A DNA stretch of 64,000 nt from Nocardia rhamnosiphila NBRC 108938. Its GTDB lineage: Bacteria; Actinomycetota; Actinomycetes; Mycobacteriales; Mycobacteriaceae. Each line of letters begins with the position of its first letter. Within the stretch, counting starts at the first letter, position 1. The translations under genes and the position numbers were made by a program. Under the pieces are notes generated by a model. That model was not told where the DNA came from. It ran no database searches and saw only the letters and a list, made by a program, of their open reading frames with translations. Positions 24,316-32,826 of the stretch are shown here, in pieces. The stretch lies in the NCBI RefSeq assembly GCF_000720425.1, contig NZ_JOAJ01000006.1, forward strand, positions 186,001 through 250,000. Direction: 5' to 3'.

Positions 24316-26073
24316 GTGGGCATTTTCGGTTTCACCTGGGCCGACGGCGGCGCGTTCGTCGGCGGTGCGCTCGGCGCGGCGTTCCTCGGTCCGCCGGGGG
24401 CGATGATCGGTTCGGCGGCCGGATCCTTCGCCGGCGCCGCCTGGGGTGATGACAAGGGCAGCGGCGCTGCTCTCGAGGAAGCACTCGTCGCCGGAATCGG
24501 AGCCGCGGGCGGGGCCTGGGCGACAGATCTCGCGGGCACACTGCTAAAGACAGGGATCGCCTCGGCAGCCACCAGGGTGCTGTCCGCGGGCGGCGCCCGG
24601 CGAGTGGACCGGATCGCGATCAAGGCGCTGCTGCCCTGGAACTCGCACGGCGGCGGACCGGTCGCCGCGCTCGGCGGTGCCTTCGGCGGTTACGAGGTGT
24701 CGACACAGGCCCGGCTGCCGGTACAGCTCACCACCACCGAGATCGGGAACGGGGGCTGCCCCGCGCAGCTGCCGAATCTGCGGATGCCGGTGGAACTCAC
24801 CGGCCCGGTCGGCGCGATGTACCGGGAACTGCCCGGCTATCTGTGCGAGGTCTGGCGAAGTTTCGGAACCGGGCCGCGCACGACCCCGCCCGCGCCGGAG
24901 CTGCCGACCGCACTCCCCGCCGGTGCGGTCGCGACCATCGGCGCATACACGGCGAAAGCCCGGCAGTTGAACACAGTGCTGGCCGGGTTCGCCGAACTCG
25001 ATGCCCGGGCGGTCGAATCGGTCGCGGCCGGTGCACAACGGATTTCCGGTGAGGGACGAGTGGCGGTCGGGACGCTCATCGATACGGTGAACCGCCGGGC
25101 GGCGGAGGCGCCACCCTCGGGCGTCTCACTGCCGGTGCATGTGCTGGACCTGCTGGACGAGGCGTTCGGTCGCGGCCGGGAGATCCTGAGTCAGGCGGTG
25201 ACCTCCAGCGATCGGGTGGCCGGAAGGGTACGCGAACTCGCCGACGAAGTCGAATCCCTGCGCCGCGAAATCGCCTCGCCCCGGCGTGAACTCGGCGAAG
25301 AGTTCCGGCTTCGGCAGCCCGTACCGCCCACCACGCCGGCTCTGCCACCCACGACGATTCCAGCTCCCGCGCCGGCTCCACCGTCCGCGCCACCGATGGC
25401 GCCCGCTGCCATACCGCCACCGCCACATACCGGAATGCGTGTGGCGGGCAGCGGTGCCGGTATGGGGCCGGTGCGCACAGCGCGGCAGCATGGGTCTGTG
25501 GATGCCGGCGCGGAAATGCCCGATTCGCGGCCACCGCTGTCCGGCTCCGGCGGGACGGGTGTTCCGGTAGTGCAGAGCGCGGCGGCTGCGAGCCCCTGGC
25601 CTCGGCGGCCCGGGCCCGGTGGCGGCGCGTCCGAACCATCTTCCGGGGAGCGGTTGCCGTCGGCCGGTGGTTCCCTTCCGCATCCGATCCCGGTCCGGAC
25701 GGTGCCGTTCTACCTACCGGTCGCGTGGCCGGGGGCCACGGGAACGGCCACTCTGATACCTGGTGGCCCGGCGAGTTCCGGATCGGGCGGGCAGCCCGGT
25801 TCCGCGCCGGCCGGGCTGCCCGCACCGGCGCCGGGGCGTACGCCGTGGACAGGCGGCACCACTGCGGCGCCCGTACCCGGGTGCGCCGAATCGTGGGAAA
25901 GTTCCCACCCGTTTCCGGTTCGTACTACGTACGCCGACAATCGCCGGCACGAACCGCGAATCGCCGAGCCGGAAGAGCGACCGGTGGCTGCCAGGGACGA
26001 GCTGGTCGCGGCCCTGCATCAGCCGGAAAGTGGTCCGGTCTGGTCCGGCACGGGCGAGGCGTCGTCTCGATGA
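24316..26073 (+). CDS. Large protein of unknown function with glycine-zipper N-terminus and proline-rich C-terminus
   Basis: 585 residues. Residues 10-45 form a glycine-zipper membrane hairpin (GGAFVGGALGAAFLGPPGAM, then GSAAGSFAGAAWG). The middle third is helical (a heptad-like stretch around RVRELADEVESLRREIASP near 315). Residues 335-420 are strongly Pro/Ala-rich, and the remainder is low-complexity Gly/Ser/Pro. There is no signal peptide. GTG 24316 lacks a clear ribosome site and abuts a perfect palindrome. The architecture recalls surface- or ESX-associated proteins, but I do not recognise the family. It stands alone between a Ddn-like gene and a convergent GNAT gene. Confidence 0.72.
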   Translation: MGIFGFTWADGGAFVGGALGAAFLGPPGAMIGSAAGSFAGAAWGDDKGSGAALEEALVAGIGAAGGAWATDLAGTLLKTGIASAATRVLSAGGARRVDRIAIKALLPWNSHGGGPVAALGGAFGGYEVSTQARLPVQLTTTEIGNGGCPAQLPNLRMPVELTGPVGAMYRELPGYLCEVWRSFGTGPRTTPPAPELPTALPAGAVATIGAYTAKARQLNTVLAGFAELDARAVESVAAGAQRISGEGRVAVGTLIDTVNRRAAEAPPSGVSLPVHVLDLLDEAFGRGREILSQAVTSSDRVAGRVRELADEVESLRREIASPRRELGEEFRLRQPVPPTTPALPPTTIPAPAPAPPSAPPMAPAAIPPPPHTGMRVAGSGAGMGPVRTARQHGSVDAGAEMPDSRPPLSGSGGTGVPVVQSAAAASPWPRRPGPGGGASEPSSGERLPSAGGSLPHPIPVRTVPFYLPVAWPGATGTATLIPGGPASSGSGGQPGSAPAGLPAPAPGRTPWTGGTTAAPVPGCAESWESSHPFPVRTTYADNRRHEPRIAEPEERPVAARDELVAALHQPESGPVWSGTGEASSR

Positions 26074-26185
26074 CCTCTCACCGAAGCCGACCGGCCCTGC
26101 CGGACGAGCGGACCGGCGATCGACGGCGATGTAGGTGCCGTGGCACCGCCGGTGGACAGTGACCGATCCCGGGGTGTAGTCCGCC

Positions 26186-26698
26186 CTACAGCTGCCGGGA
26201 CCAGTTCTGGCCGACCAGGTCCCGGCCGAAGCTGTGATGATGGTGTTCGTCGTCGAGCTCGAATCCGGCTGCCAGGTAGATCCGGCGGGCCGAGGTGAGC
26301 ACGCTGTTCGTCCATAGGGTGATCCGGCGGTAGCCGGCGGCGCGCGCGAAATCCAGACAGGTCGTGACCAGCCGGTTGCCCAGGCCGTGGCCGCGGGCTT
26401 TCGGATGGACCAGCAGGATCCGCAGTTTCGCGGTGTCGTCGGTATCGCCGCGGGTGCAGAGCACGCACCCCACCGGTTCGCCGTCGAGGGTCGCGATCCA
26501 GCCGGCCTCACGGACCGGATCGTGGTTGCTCGCGTAACCGGCCACTATCTCGGCGACGAGTGCTTCGAAGGAGATGTCCCAGCCGAATTCGGCGGCGTAG
26601 CGCTCGCCGTGGGCCTGGACCACCCACCCCAGATCGCCCGGCTGCCCGAGCGCGCGGATCGCGAGGACGCGCGCCGGTTCGGCCGCTGTTTCGGTCAT
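26186..26698 (-). CDS. GNAT-family N-acetyltransferase
   Basis: 170 residues. Acetyl-CoA-binding motif A is LRILLVHPKARGHGLGNRLV, followed by FARAAGYRRITLWTNS and the C-terminal RRIYLAAGFEL, all standard for GNAT enzymes. AGGAGGG precedes ATG 26698. It is divergent from a TetR gene, with a perfect 12-bp inverted repeat between, so expression is probably induced by the TetR ligand. The acceptor could be a small amine or antibiotic; not determinable. Confidence 0.9.
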   Translation of the reverse strand: MTETAAEPARVLAIRALGQPGDLGWVVQAHGERYAAEFGWDISFEALVAEIVAGYASNHDPVREAGWIATLDGEPVGCVLCTRGDTDDTAKLRILLVHPKARGHGLGNRLVTTCLDFARAAGYRRITLWTNSVLTSARRIYLAAGFELDDEHHHHSFGRDLVGQNWSRQL

Positions 26699-26731
26699 TG
26701 GTCATTCCCTCCTGATGCGACACCGGATGCC

Positions 26732-26759
26732 CACCACTGAAACGACTGTTTCAGTGGTG
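26732..26759. promoter_or_regulatory. Perfect inverted-repeat operator between GNAT and TetR genes
   Basis: CACCACTGAAAC-GACT-GTTTCAGTGGTG: 12-bp perfect arms, 4-bp spacer, centred between the two divergent starts (13 bp from the TetR start). One of the clearest operators in the window. Confidence 0.8.
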
Positions 26760-26772
26760 CCAGAATGCACGC

Positions 26773-27399
26773 ATGGTGGACTCGGACGCAACCCCCTCGG
26801 CGCGGCAGACCGAACTGCTCGAAGCGGCCTATCGATACGTGCTGGCCCACGGCTTGGGGGAGATGTCGCTGCGACCGCTGGCGGCGGCCATCGGCACCAG
26901 CCCGCGGGTCCTGCTCTACCTGTTCGGTAGCAAGGACGGCCTGATACGCGCGCTGCTCGCGCGGGCGCGCGCCGAGGAACTGGCTCTGCTGTCCGCAGTC
27001 CACGTGCCCGGGCAGGCGGACGATCGGCTGCCACAGATCGCCGCCGTGCTCTGGGGCTGGTTGGCCGAGCCGTCCCGGCGCGCCCTGCTCACCCTGTGGC
27101 TGGAGGGCTACGTCCGTTCGCTGGTCGAACCGGCGGGGCCGTGGGCCGACTTCGCCCGGGAAACCGTCGAGGACTGGCTGGAGGTGCTGGCCGCGGCCCA
27201 GCCCGCGCGCGTCCGGGACAGCGCGGAGGGTCGTGCCGCCCGCACCCGGGCGCTGGCGGTATTGCGCGGCGCGCTCATCGATCTGCTCGCCACCGGCGAC
27301 ACCGACCGGGTGAATGCGGCGGTGCGCCGGGAGTTCGGCGACCGGACCGGCGGGCGCGCCGGAACCGAAGCGGCCCCGGCCGGGGTACCCGGCGAGTAG
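26773..27399 (+). CDS. TetR-family regulator, divergent from GNAT
   Basis: 208 residues. The helix-turn-helix ends in AAAIGTSPRVLLYLFGSKDGL. The C-terminal part (LLTLWLEGYVRSLVEPAGPW) matches the TetR subgroup with a multihelical ligand pocket, without identifying the ligand. The start at 26773 lies just 14 bp from the perfect operator, so autorepression is expected. Low-complexity Gly/Ala at the end is unremarkable. Confidence 0.9.
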   Translation: MVDSDATPSARQTELLEAAYRYVLAHGLGEMSLRPLAAAIGTSPRVLLYLFGSKDGLIRALLARARAEELALLSAVHVPGQADDRLPQIAAVLWGWLAEPSRRALLTLWLEGYVRSLVEPAGPWADFARETVEDWLEVLAAAQPARVRDSAEGRAARTRALAVLRGALIDLLATGDTDRVNAAVRREFGDRTGGRAGTEAAPAGVPGE

Positions 27400-27463
27400 C
27401 CGGTGGGTGAGTACCGGCCGACGATACCGGCGGGGTCGTCACGGGCCGGCGTGCCCGACCCGG

Positions 27464-28258
27464 TCAGCGCGGGCCGAGGAACAAGGTCTGGGTGCTGCGG
27501 CCCAGTGGGCCTTTCTCGTCGAACAGCGCGGACTCGGCCAGGCCGATACCGTGTGGCTGCGGATGGGTGACGGCATCGAGGCAGACCCACTCGCCGGCCG
27601 GTTGGCGGTGCAGGGTGACGGTCAGATCGGTGTTGATGAACAGGTAGCGATCCCAGTCGAGGACCGCGCTGACCCCGTTGCCGGAATCCGCGGCGGCGAG
27701 GGTGCGTTCCAGCGGGCTGGGTGTGGTGCCGGAGACGATCGGGTACTTCAGCCGGATCCAGCACACCGCGGGGCCGGGCTCGCGGAAGGAGCCGGTGACG
27801 TAGCGGTATTCGATACCGGTGTGGAATCCCACGGGCTGGGTGGAGGGGAACGGTTCGGGGTCGGGCGTCTGATCGGGGCCGGGACGCGCCCCGGTCGGTA
27901 AGAGGTGTTCGGGAATCTCGAGTTCGGGATCGGCGAGTTTGAAGCGCCACGCGGCGGCCCGCATCACCGGACCGCGGTCGGTCGACAGGGTCGCTTCGAT
28001 CAATTCCACGCTGCGTCCCCGGCGGACGAGGCGGGCGTGCGCGGTGAGCGGGGCGAGGGGGACGGGTCCGAGGATTTCCACGGCGACGCGGCCCACCTGG
28101 AAGCCGGGCCGGGGTTCGCACCGTTCGATCACATGAGCGAGCAGCGCGGAGGGCGGTCCGGCGTGCTGGGCGTCGGGCGACCACGGACCACGAGTGAGCT
28201 CGGTGGAGAGGAACCGCTGCGGGTCCGCCGGATCGGGCAGGTAGAAGGCCTCGTTCAC
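27464..28258 (-). CDS. TesB-like acyl-CoA thioesterase (double hotdog)
   Basis: 264 residues from GTG 28258. The first hotdog carries RGPWSPDAQHAGPPSALLAH and the second VLDWDRYLFINTDLTVTLHR, the pattern of the actinobacterial thioesterase-family proteins related to TesB. It would hydrolyse acyl-CoA. The ribosome site is weak. It is divergent from the GntR-MFS operon, with palindromes near the GntR start. Chain-length preference unknown. Confidence 0.85.
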   Translation of the reverse strand: MNEAFYLPDPADPQRFLSTELTRGPWSPDAQHAGPPSALLAHVIERCEPRPGFQVGRVAVEILGPVPLAPLTAHARLVRRGRSVELIEATLSTDRGPVMRAAAWRFKLADPELEIPEHLLPTGARPGPDQTPDPEPFPSTQPVGFHTGIEYRYVTGSFREPGPAVCWIRLKYPIVSGTTPSPLERTLAAADSGNGVSAVLDWDRYLFINTDLTVTLHRQPAGEWVCLDAVTHPQPHGIGLAESALFDEKGPLGRSTQTLFLGPR

Positions 28259-28374
28259 ATCGTTGTCCGTTCGTCCGGTCGGCGGGTTGTGCCGTCTGTT
28301 CGCTCTCTGACCGACCGTACCGCCGGGGCGGGGGCATGCCGCGCGGTGGTGGCTCGGGTCCCCGCTGAGTGCAT

Positions 28375-28394
28375 GCTTGCATGCAAGCTTGCAT
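28375..28394. promoter_or_regulatory. GntR operator: overlapping palindromes
   Basis: GCTTGCATGCAAGC (28375-28388) and ATGCAAGCTTGCAT (28381-28394) are overlapping perfect palindromes, giving alternating GCTTGCAT/ATGCAAGC half-sites. They lie about 20 bp upstream of the gntR start, in the divergent region shared with the thioesterase gene. Confidence 0.7.
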
Positions 28395-28414
28395 CTATGA
28401 GCTAGAGTGGCTGC

Positions 28415-29071
28415 GTGCGGACATCGTCGTACCCGGCCGAGACGCCCGGGCAGAGTGCAGCGGATCGGGCCTACCGGCTCACCAAGGAACTCGTCCTGTC
28501 CGGTGAACTGCCGGGTGGGCACCTCTTCAGCGAAACCGAGATCGCCGGTCGGCTGGGGTTGAGCCGGACTCCGGTCCGGGAGGCGTTCGTGCGGCTACAG
28601 GCCGAGGAACTACTGACCCTGGTGCCCAAACGCGGCGCCATCGTCGCACCGGTCCCACCGGGCGAGGCCGAGGACGTACTGGACGCCCGGGAAGCCGTCG
28701 AAACCGCGGCGGTCCGCCGCCTGCTCCGCACGCCCGAGCGGGTTCCCGCCGCTGTCGACAGGTTGCGCGACGCGCTCGAGGTCCAGCGCGGGTACGCCGA
28801 AGCCGGTGATATCGACGCCTTCGCCGAGGCGGACGAACTCTTCCACCGCACCCTGGTCGCGGCGGGCGGCAACGCGCTGCTGATCCGCTTCTACACCGGG
28901 CTCGCCGACCGGCAGCGCCGGATGAACGTGGCCGCGCTCGGTCCGGTACCCGACCTCATACCCGTCGTCCTGCGGCAGCACGACGAACTGGTCGCCATTA
29001 TCGAATCGGGTGACCAGTCCGCCTTCACCACCGCCCTGCGCGCGCATCTGGACGGAACCCACCGGCGATGA
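28415..29071 (+). CDS. GntR-family regulator, FCD (FadR) subfamily
   Basis: 218 residues. The winged helix (SETEIAGRLGLSRTPVREAF) is followed by an all-helical FCD domain in which D-A-REAVETAAVR and ELFHRTLVAAGGNALL carry the usual metal/ligand-binding pattern. GTG 28415 is the start. The stop overlaps the MFS gene as ATGA, so the regulator and transporter are co-expressed; the transporter substrate is probably the effector. A clear palindromic operator lies just upstream. Confidence 0.92.
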   Translation: MRTSSYPAETPGQSAADRAYRLTKELVLSGELPGGHLFSETEIAGRLGLSRTPVREAFVRLQAEELLTLVPKRGAIVAPVPPGEAEDVLDAREAVETAAVRRLLRTPERVPAAVDRLRDALEVQRGYAEAGDIDAFAEADELFHRTLVAAGGNALLIRFYTGLADRQRRMNVAALGPVPDLIPVVLRQHDELVAIIESGDQSAFTTALRAHLDGTHRR

Positions 29072-30267
29072 GGCAGGGTGCGTGGCACGCGGCGGTGGCG
29101 GCGATCTTCGTCTGCGCCTGGGGCGGTAACCAGTTCACGCCGCTGCTGGTGATGTACCGGGACGAGGGTTACTCCGCGCTCCTGGTGAACGCGTTGCTCG
29201 GCGCCTACGTCCTCGGTCTGGTGCCGGGCCTGCTGCTCAGCGGCGGTCTCTCCGCGCGGTTCGGGCGGCGCCCGGTGGCGGTCGCGGGGGTGGTGGCCTC
29301 CCTGGTGGCCAGTCCGCTCCTGGCGGCCGGGGTGTTCAGTGTCGGGTGGATCGCGATCGGCCGGTTGATCACCGGTTTCGGGGTGGCCGTGGCCATGGCG
29401 GTGGGCACCACCTGGACCACCGAACTCGCCGTCCGGGCCGGGCACGCTCCGGCGGCCGGTGCCCGGCGGGCCGCACTCTGGTTGACGCTCGGTTTCGGCT
29501 TCGGCGCGGGTGTCGCGGGGGTCCTCGCCCAGTGGGGCCCGGCGCCGATGGTGCTGCCCTATGTCGTGCACGCGCTGCTCGCCGCCGCGGTACTGCCCGC
29601 CGTGATGCGGGCGCCCGAGACGTTGCCGGCCGGGACGGGTGCGCCCGGACGATTCTCCGGTGTGCGGCATCCGCGGTTCCGGCGGGTGGTCCTGCCGATG
29701 GCGCCGTGGATCTTCGGCTCCGCCGGTGTGGCCTACGCGGTGATGCCGCAGCTCGTCGGCGACCGCGTCGGGCAATGGGGTCTGCTGTACTCGACCACCC
29801 TCACCGTCGCCACACTCACGGTCGGCGTCCTGGTCCAGCCGCTCGCCAAACGGCTGGACCGGACCACCAGCGCGCGAGCCGTGGCGGTGGCCATGTCTGT
29901 CATGTCGGCCGGGCTGGTGATCAGCGCGCTGGCCGCGATCGTTCGTTCGCCCGTGCCGGCCCTGGCCGCCGCCCTCGCCCTGGGATGCGCGTACGGGATC
30001 GCGCTGGTCTCCGGCCTGCTCGAGGTGCAGCGGCTGGCCGCACCGGAGGAACTGGCCGCGCTCACCGGCGTCTACTACGCCCTGGCCTACCTGGGCTTCC
30101 TGTTGCCGTCCCTGCTGAGTCTGCTCAGCCCGGCGGCCGGCTACCCGGTGCTGCTCGGCGGGCTCGTGCTGGTGGCACTGTCGGGAACCGCGGTGATCGT
30201 CCGGCACTCCCGGTCGCATCTACCCGCCGCGGCGGCCGCCGAGAAACAGCTGGTCCCGACCGGCTGA
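29068..30267 (+). CDS. MFS transporter
   Basis: 399 residues with about 12 hydrophobic helices. The loop 2-3 motif is present as LSGGLSARFGRRPVAVAG. No substrate-specific feature is recognised. ATG 29068 overlaps the gntR stop. Given GntR/FCD control it may export or import an organic acid, or act as an efflux pump; export is slightly favoured by the small size and the YSALLVNALLGAYVLGLVPG start typical of the efflux-like group. Confidence 0.88.
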   Translation: MRQGAWHAAVAAIFVCAWGGNQFTPLLVMYRDEGYSALLVNALLGAYVLGLVPGLLLSGGLSARFGRRPVAVAGVVASLVASPLLAAGVFSVGWIAIGRLITGFGVAVAMAVGTTWTTELAVRAGHAPAAGARRAALWLTLGFGFGAGVAGVLAQWGPAPMVLPYVVHALLAAAVLPAVMRAPETLPAGTGAPGRFSGVRHPRFRRVVLPMAPWIFGSAGVAYAVMPQLVGDRVGQWGLLYSTTLTVATLTVGVLVQPLAKRLDRTTSARAVAVAMSVMSAGLVISALAAIVRSPVPALAAALALGCAYGIALVSGLLEVQRLAAPEELAALTGVYYALAYLGFLLPSLLSLLSPAAGYPVLLGGLVLVALSGTAVIVRHSRSHLPAAAAAEKQLVPTG

Positions 30268-30430
30268 GCAGCCGCGCCCGGCCGGCATGCAGGGGGGGAT
30301 TCCAGGTCTCTCCACGGTGTTGACCAGCGTGAACGCCTCGCGGGCGCGGTGGGTTGCAGCCCGGTATCGTCGAACGATTTCCACCGAGCCGCGACCGGCC
30401 GAAACCGAGCGGCTCGGCGCACGGCTCGGT

Positions 30431-31651
30431 TCAGGGGAACGGGGTGGGGATGTCGCGGAGCGAGAAGCGGTAGTCGGCCTGCCGGAGCAGTTCGCCGGGG
30501 TCGTCGGTGGGCGGGTAGATCCACCACTCGTTCACCTTGCGCTTACGTACCTTGGCGGCCTCGCCCGTCGCAGCCACCTGCCTGTCCCAGCCCTGGGTGA
30601 ACACCGCTCCGGCGGAGCCGAGATCGAGGCAGGTGACGTAGGGCGCCGGCGTGAACGGTACGGCCGGGAGCCCGAACAACTCGGCGGCGGCGTTGTGGCC
30701 CGCGAATTTCCCGAGTTGCACCGCGTGCTGGCAACACTGCAGTACCGGGTGCCCCGGCTCGGCGTGCGCCGCCGCGGTATCACCGGCCGCGTACACACCG
30801 GGAACTCCGAGTACCCGGAGCTGCTCGTCCACCGCCAACCGGCCCGATCGGTCGCGCTCGGCGGGGATATCGGCGGTGAGCGGACTCGCCTGTACCCCGG
30901 CGGTCCACACCACCGTACGAGCCGCGAGACGGGTGCCGTCGGATAGTGTGACGCCGTCCGGTTCCACCATGTTCAGGCTCATACCCAGGTGTTGCTCCAC
31001 ACCGAGGGTTGCCAGGGCTTCGAGGATCCGGGGCCGGGGGCCGGGGCCGAGTTCGGGACCGACCGTATCGGCCCGCTCCACCAGTACGACCCGGATCTGC
31101 TCGGTCGCTGCCTCGGTCGCGGCGAGCGCGCCGAGCCGGTCCACCAATTCGGTCGCTATTTCGAGCCCGGTGAAGCCCGCTCCGACGACCACGGCGGTGA
31201 AGCGGCCCGGACCGGCCGGCAGCTCCGGGAGACGGCGCAGGTGCGCGTCCAGCGCTGCGGCAGCCGGGAGGGTGTCCACATTGTGGAGCAGTTCGGCACC
31301 CGGCAGGGCGGGCCGGACGAGCCGGCTACCGGTCGCGAGAATCAACTGGTCCCAGGGGATCTCGGCGGTCTCGCCGTCTCGCCCGACGACGGTCACGGTC
31401 CGGTCCGCGGTATGCACCGCGGTCGCGGTGCCCGCGATCCGGCGTACCCCGACCGGCCCGAGGATCCGGTCCAGCGAGACCCGCATGCGGTCGGGATCGG
31501 CCTGGTAGAGGCGGGGCCGGATCACCAGATCGTCACCGGGGTCGATCAGGGTGACGGGTAGGTCGCGTCCCGCCGTGCGGGCGAGCCGGACCGCGCCCGC
31601 GGCGCTCCACACCCCGGCGAAACCACCGCCCAGCACCACGATTCCGGACAT
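30431..31651 (-). CDS. FAD-dependent NADH:quinone oxidoreductase-like protein
   Basis: 406 residues. Two Rossmann motifs (VVLGGGFAGVWSAAGAVRLA at the start, AVVVGAGFTGLEIATELVD near 150) and GVYAAGDTAAAHAEPGHPV are the FAD/NAD sites of the type II NADH dehydrogenase group. LILATGSRLVRP links them. GAGGAGG precedes ATG 31651. It lies 96 bp downstream of an Rrf2-type gene on the same strand, and a sequence like that in the Rrf2 promoter (GGGATAnTAA) sits just upstream, so Rrf2 control is likely. Confidence 0.87.
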   Translation of the reverse strand: MSGIVVLGGGFAGVWSAAGAVRLARTAGRDLPVTLIDPGDDLVIRPRLYQADPDRMRVSLDRILGPVGVRRIAGTATAVHTADRTVTVVGRDGETAEIPWDQLILATGSRLVRPALPGAELLHNVDTLPAAAALDAHLRRLPELPAGPGRFTAVVVGAGFTGLEIATELVDRLGALAATEAATEQIRVVLVERADTVGPELGPGPRPRILEALATLGVEQHLGMSLNMVEPDGVTLSDGTRLAARTVVWTAGVQASPLTADIPAERDRSGRLAVDEQLRVLGVPGVYAAGDTAAAHAEPGHPVLQCCQHAVQLGKFAGHNAAAELFGLPAVPFTPAPYVTCLDLGSAGAVFTQGWDRQVAATGEAAKVRKRKVNEWWIYPPTDDPGELLRQADYRFSLRDIPTPFP

Positions 31652-31673
31652 GTCATCCTCCTCAGGATCAATC

Positions 31674-31685
31674 GGGATAGTAAAT
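31674..31685. promoter_or_regulatory. Possible Rrf2-type site before the NADH oxidoreductase gene
   Basis: GGGATAGTAAAT lies about 25 bp upstream of the oxidoreductase ATG. It shares GGGATAnTAA with the symmetric element at 32226-32242 in front of the rrf2 gene itself. The complement TACTAT could be a -10 box. Confidence 0.4.
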
Positions 31686-31747
31686 GTCTCTATTGACGGC
31701 CCGTGGCATGTCCGGTGCCCGGGAAGGGGGCCGGACCTGCCGTGAGA

Positions 31748-32221
31748 TCAGGGGTTCGCGAAGTCGCGCCGGGTGCGCTCGGCCGCGGACGCCGGGGCCT
31801 CGGCGGCGAGGTCGGCGATGGTCTGCGCGGCGAGTTCCCGCCGCCACGCCAGTTCCGCGCGGCGCATGGCCAGCGAGATTCCGCACGGGCGGGTGAACTC
31901 CGCGCCCGCGCTGCGACCGCTGCCGCCGCGCTGCCGGATCTCGGTGCACCGGAACGGGTCCACCCCGCCTTCGACGGCGGTGACCACATCGAGCAGGGTG
32001 ATCCGTTCCGGGGGCCGGGCCAGGCCGAAGCCGCCGCGTACGCCGGGGGTGGAGGTGAGGATCCCGGCGCGGACCAGCGCCTGCAGCCGTTTCTTCAGGT
32101 ACTCCACCGGCAGGTCGAACCAGGTGGCCAGCCGGGCGATCGGCACGGGCCATCGGTCGTCCAGCCAGGCCAAGGTGACGCAGCAGTGCAGGCTCCACTC
32201 GACGCCCTCGCCCATTTTCAT
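31748..32221 (-). CDS. Rrf2-family transcriptional regulator
   Basis: 157 residues. The winged helix contains PVPIARLATWFDLPVEYLKK and the typical wing GILTSTPGVRGGFGLARPPE, then ITLLDVVTAVEG. Cys residues occur in HCCVTLAW, PFRCTEI and RPCGISLA. The spacing resembles but does not equal the three-Cys cluster of IscR/NsrR, so iron-sulfur or NO sensing is possible. The ATG at 32221 has no ribosome site and appears leaderless (see the promoter entry). A flavoprotein gene follows on the same strand. Confidence 0.85.
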   Translation of the reverse strand: MKMGEGVEWSLHCCVTLAWLDDRWPVPIARLATWFDLPVEYLKKRLQALVRAGILTSTPGVRGGFGLARPPERITLLDVVTAVEGGVDPFRCTEIRQRGGSGRSAGAEFTRPCGISLAMRRAELAWRRELAAQTIADLAAEAPASAAERTRRDFANP

Positions 32222-32225
32222 AACA

Positions 32226-32258
32226 GGGATATTAACGATCCCGGTTTATCGGACGCAA
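32226..32258 (-). promoter_or_regulatory. Leaderless promoter with operator for rrf2
   Basis: On the minus strand TTGCGT (32253-32258) and TAATAT (32229-32234), 18 bp apart, form a good promoter whose transcript would begin at about the ATG (32221). GGGATATTAACGATCCC (32226-32242), an inverted repeat GGGAT-N7-ATCCC, covers the -10 box and suits autorepression. Confidence 0.55.
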
Positions 32259-32283
32259 GTACGGACTCACACACGAGCGGAAG

Positions 32284-32697
32284 TCAGGCAGAAACCACCG
32301 ATTTGGTGACCTGGCCGGTCGCGATCACCTGATCGGTGCCGTCCAGGGTCGCCGTGACGACGACGAAAGCGATTCGGCGGGCACGCCTGGTCAGTTCGCC
32401 ACGAACCGTCACCCAGTGCTCGGCGGGCGCCGCCCGCACGAACTGGGTGGCGATGGAGGTGGTCACGGCATGCTCGTCGGCGGCCAGCGTCGGTGCGACC
32501 GCCAGGTACGCGGCGAGTTCGATGATCGCGCCGAGGGCCCCGGCGTGCAGAGTGCCGAACGGCGTCACCGCCAGGCCGCGCACCGGGAAGCGTACGCCCG
32601 CGGCCGGGTCGGCGAGATCGACGAGTTCGGGGTTCAGCGACCGCTGCAGGTTCACCTCGAGCGCCGCACCGACGCGATCCTGGAACGCACTACCCAT
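32284..32697 (-). CDS. Hotdog-fold thioesterase (PaaI-like)
   Basis: 137 residues from ATG 32697 (an in-frame GTG at 32709 is possible). The hotdog core is VTPFGTLHAGALGAIIELAA, in which the central helix follows a GxxHxG-like turn, and HAVTTSIATQFVRAAPAE with AFVVVTATLDGTDQVIATGQ complete the fold. Such proteins hydrolyse small or aromatic acyl-CoAs. It lies upstream of, and on the same strand as, the rrf2 gene with 60 bp between, but rrf2 has its own promoter. Confidence 0.82.
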   Translation of the reverse strand: MGSAFQDRVGAALEVNLQRSLNPELVDLADPAAGVRFPVRGLAVTPFGTLHAGALGAIIELAAYLAVAPTLAADEHAVTTSIATQFVRAAPAEHWVTVRGELTRRARRIAFVVVTATLDGTDQVIATGQVTKSVVSA

Positions 32698-32786
32698 ACC
32701 GGAGCCCACCGGGCGGAGCCTAACAGCGGGAGGCGTCGGCCCGGTGAACTCCGGACGGGTCCACGGGGAGCGGGCGAGCGCGCGGA

Positions 32787-32819
32787 CGGGCCCGGCTCCC
32801 GTCGGGGAAGCCGGGCCCG
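32787..32819 (-). terminator. Terminator of the glucarate gudP-gudD operon
   Basis: CGGGCCCGGCT (32787-32797) pairs perfectly with AGCCGGGCCCG (32809-32819), an 11-bp stem located 8 bp past the gudD stop on the minus strand. Confidence 0.7.
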
Positions 32820-32826
32820 GAATGCC

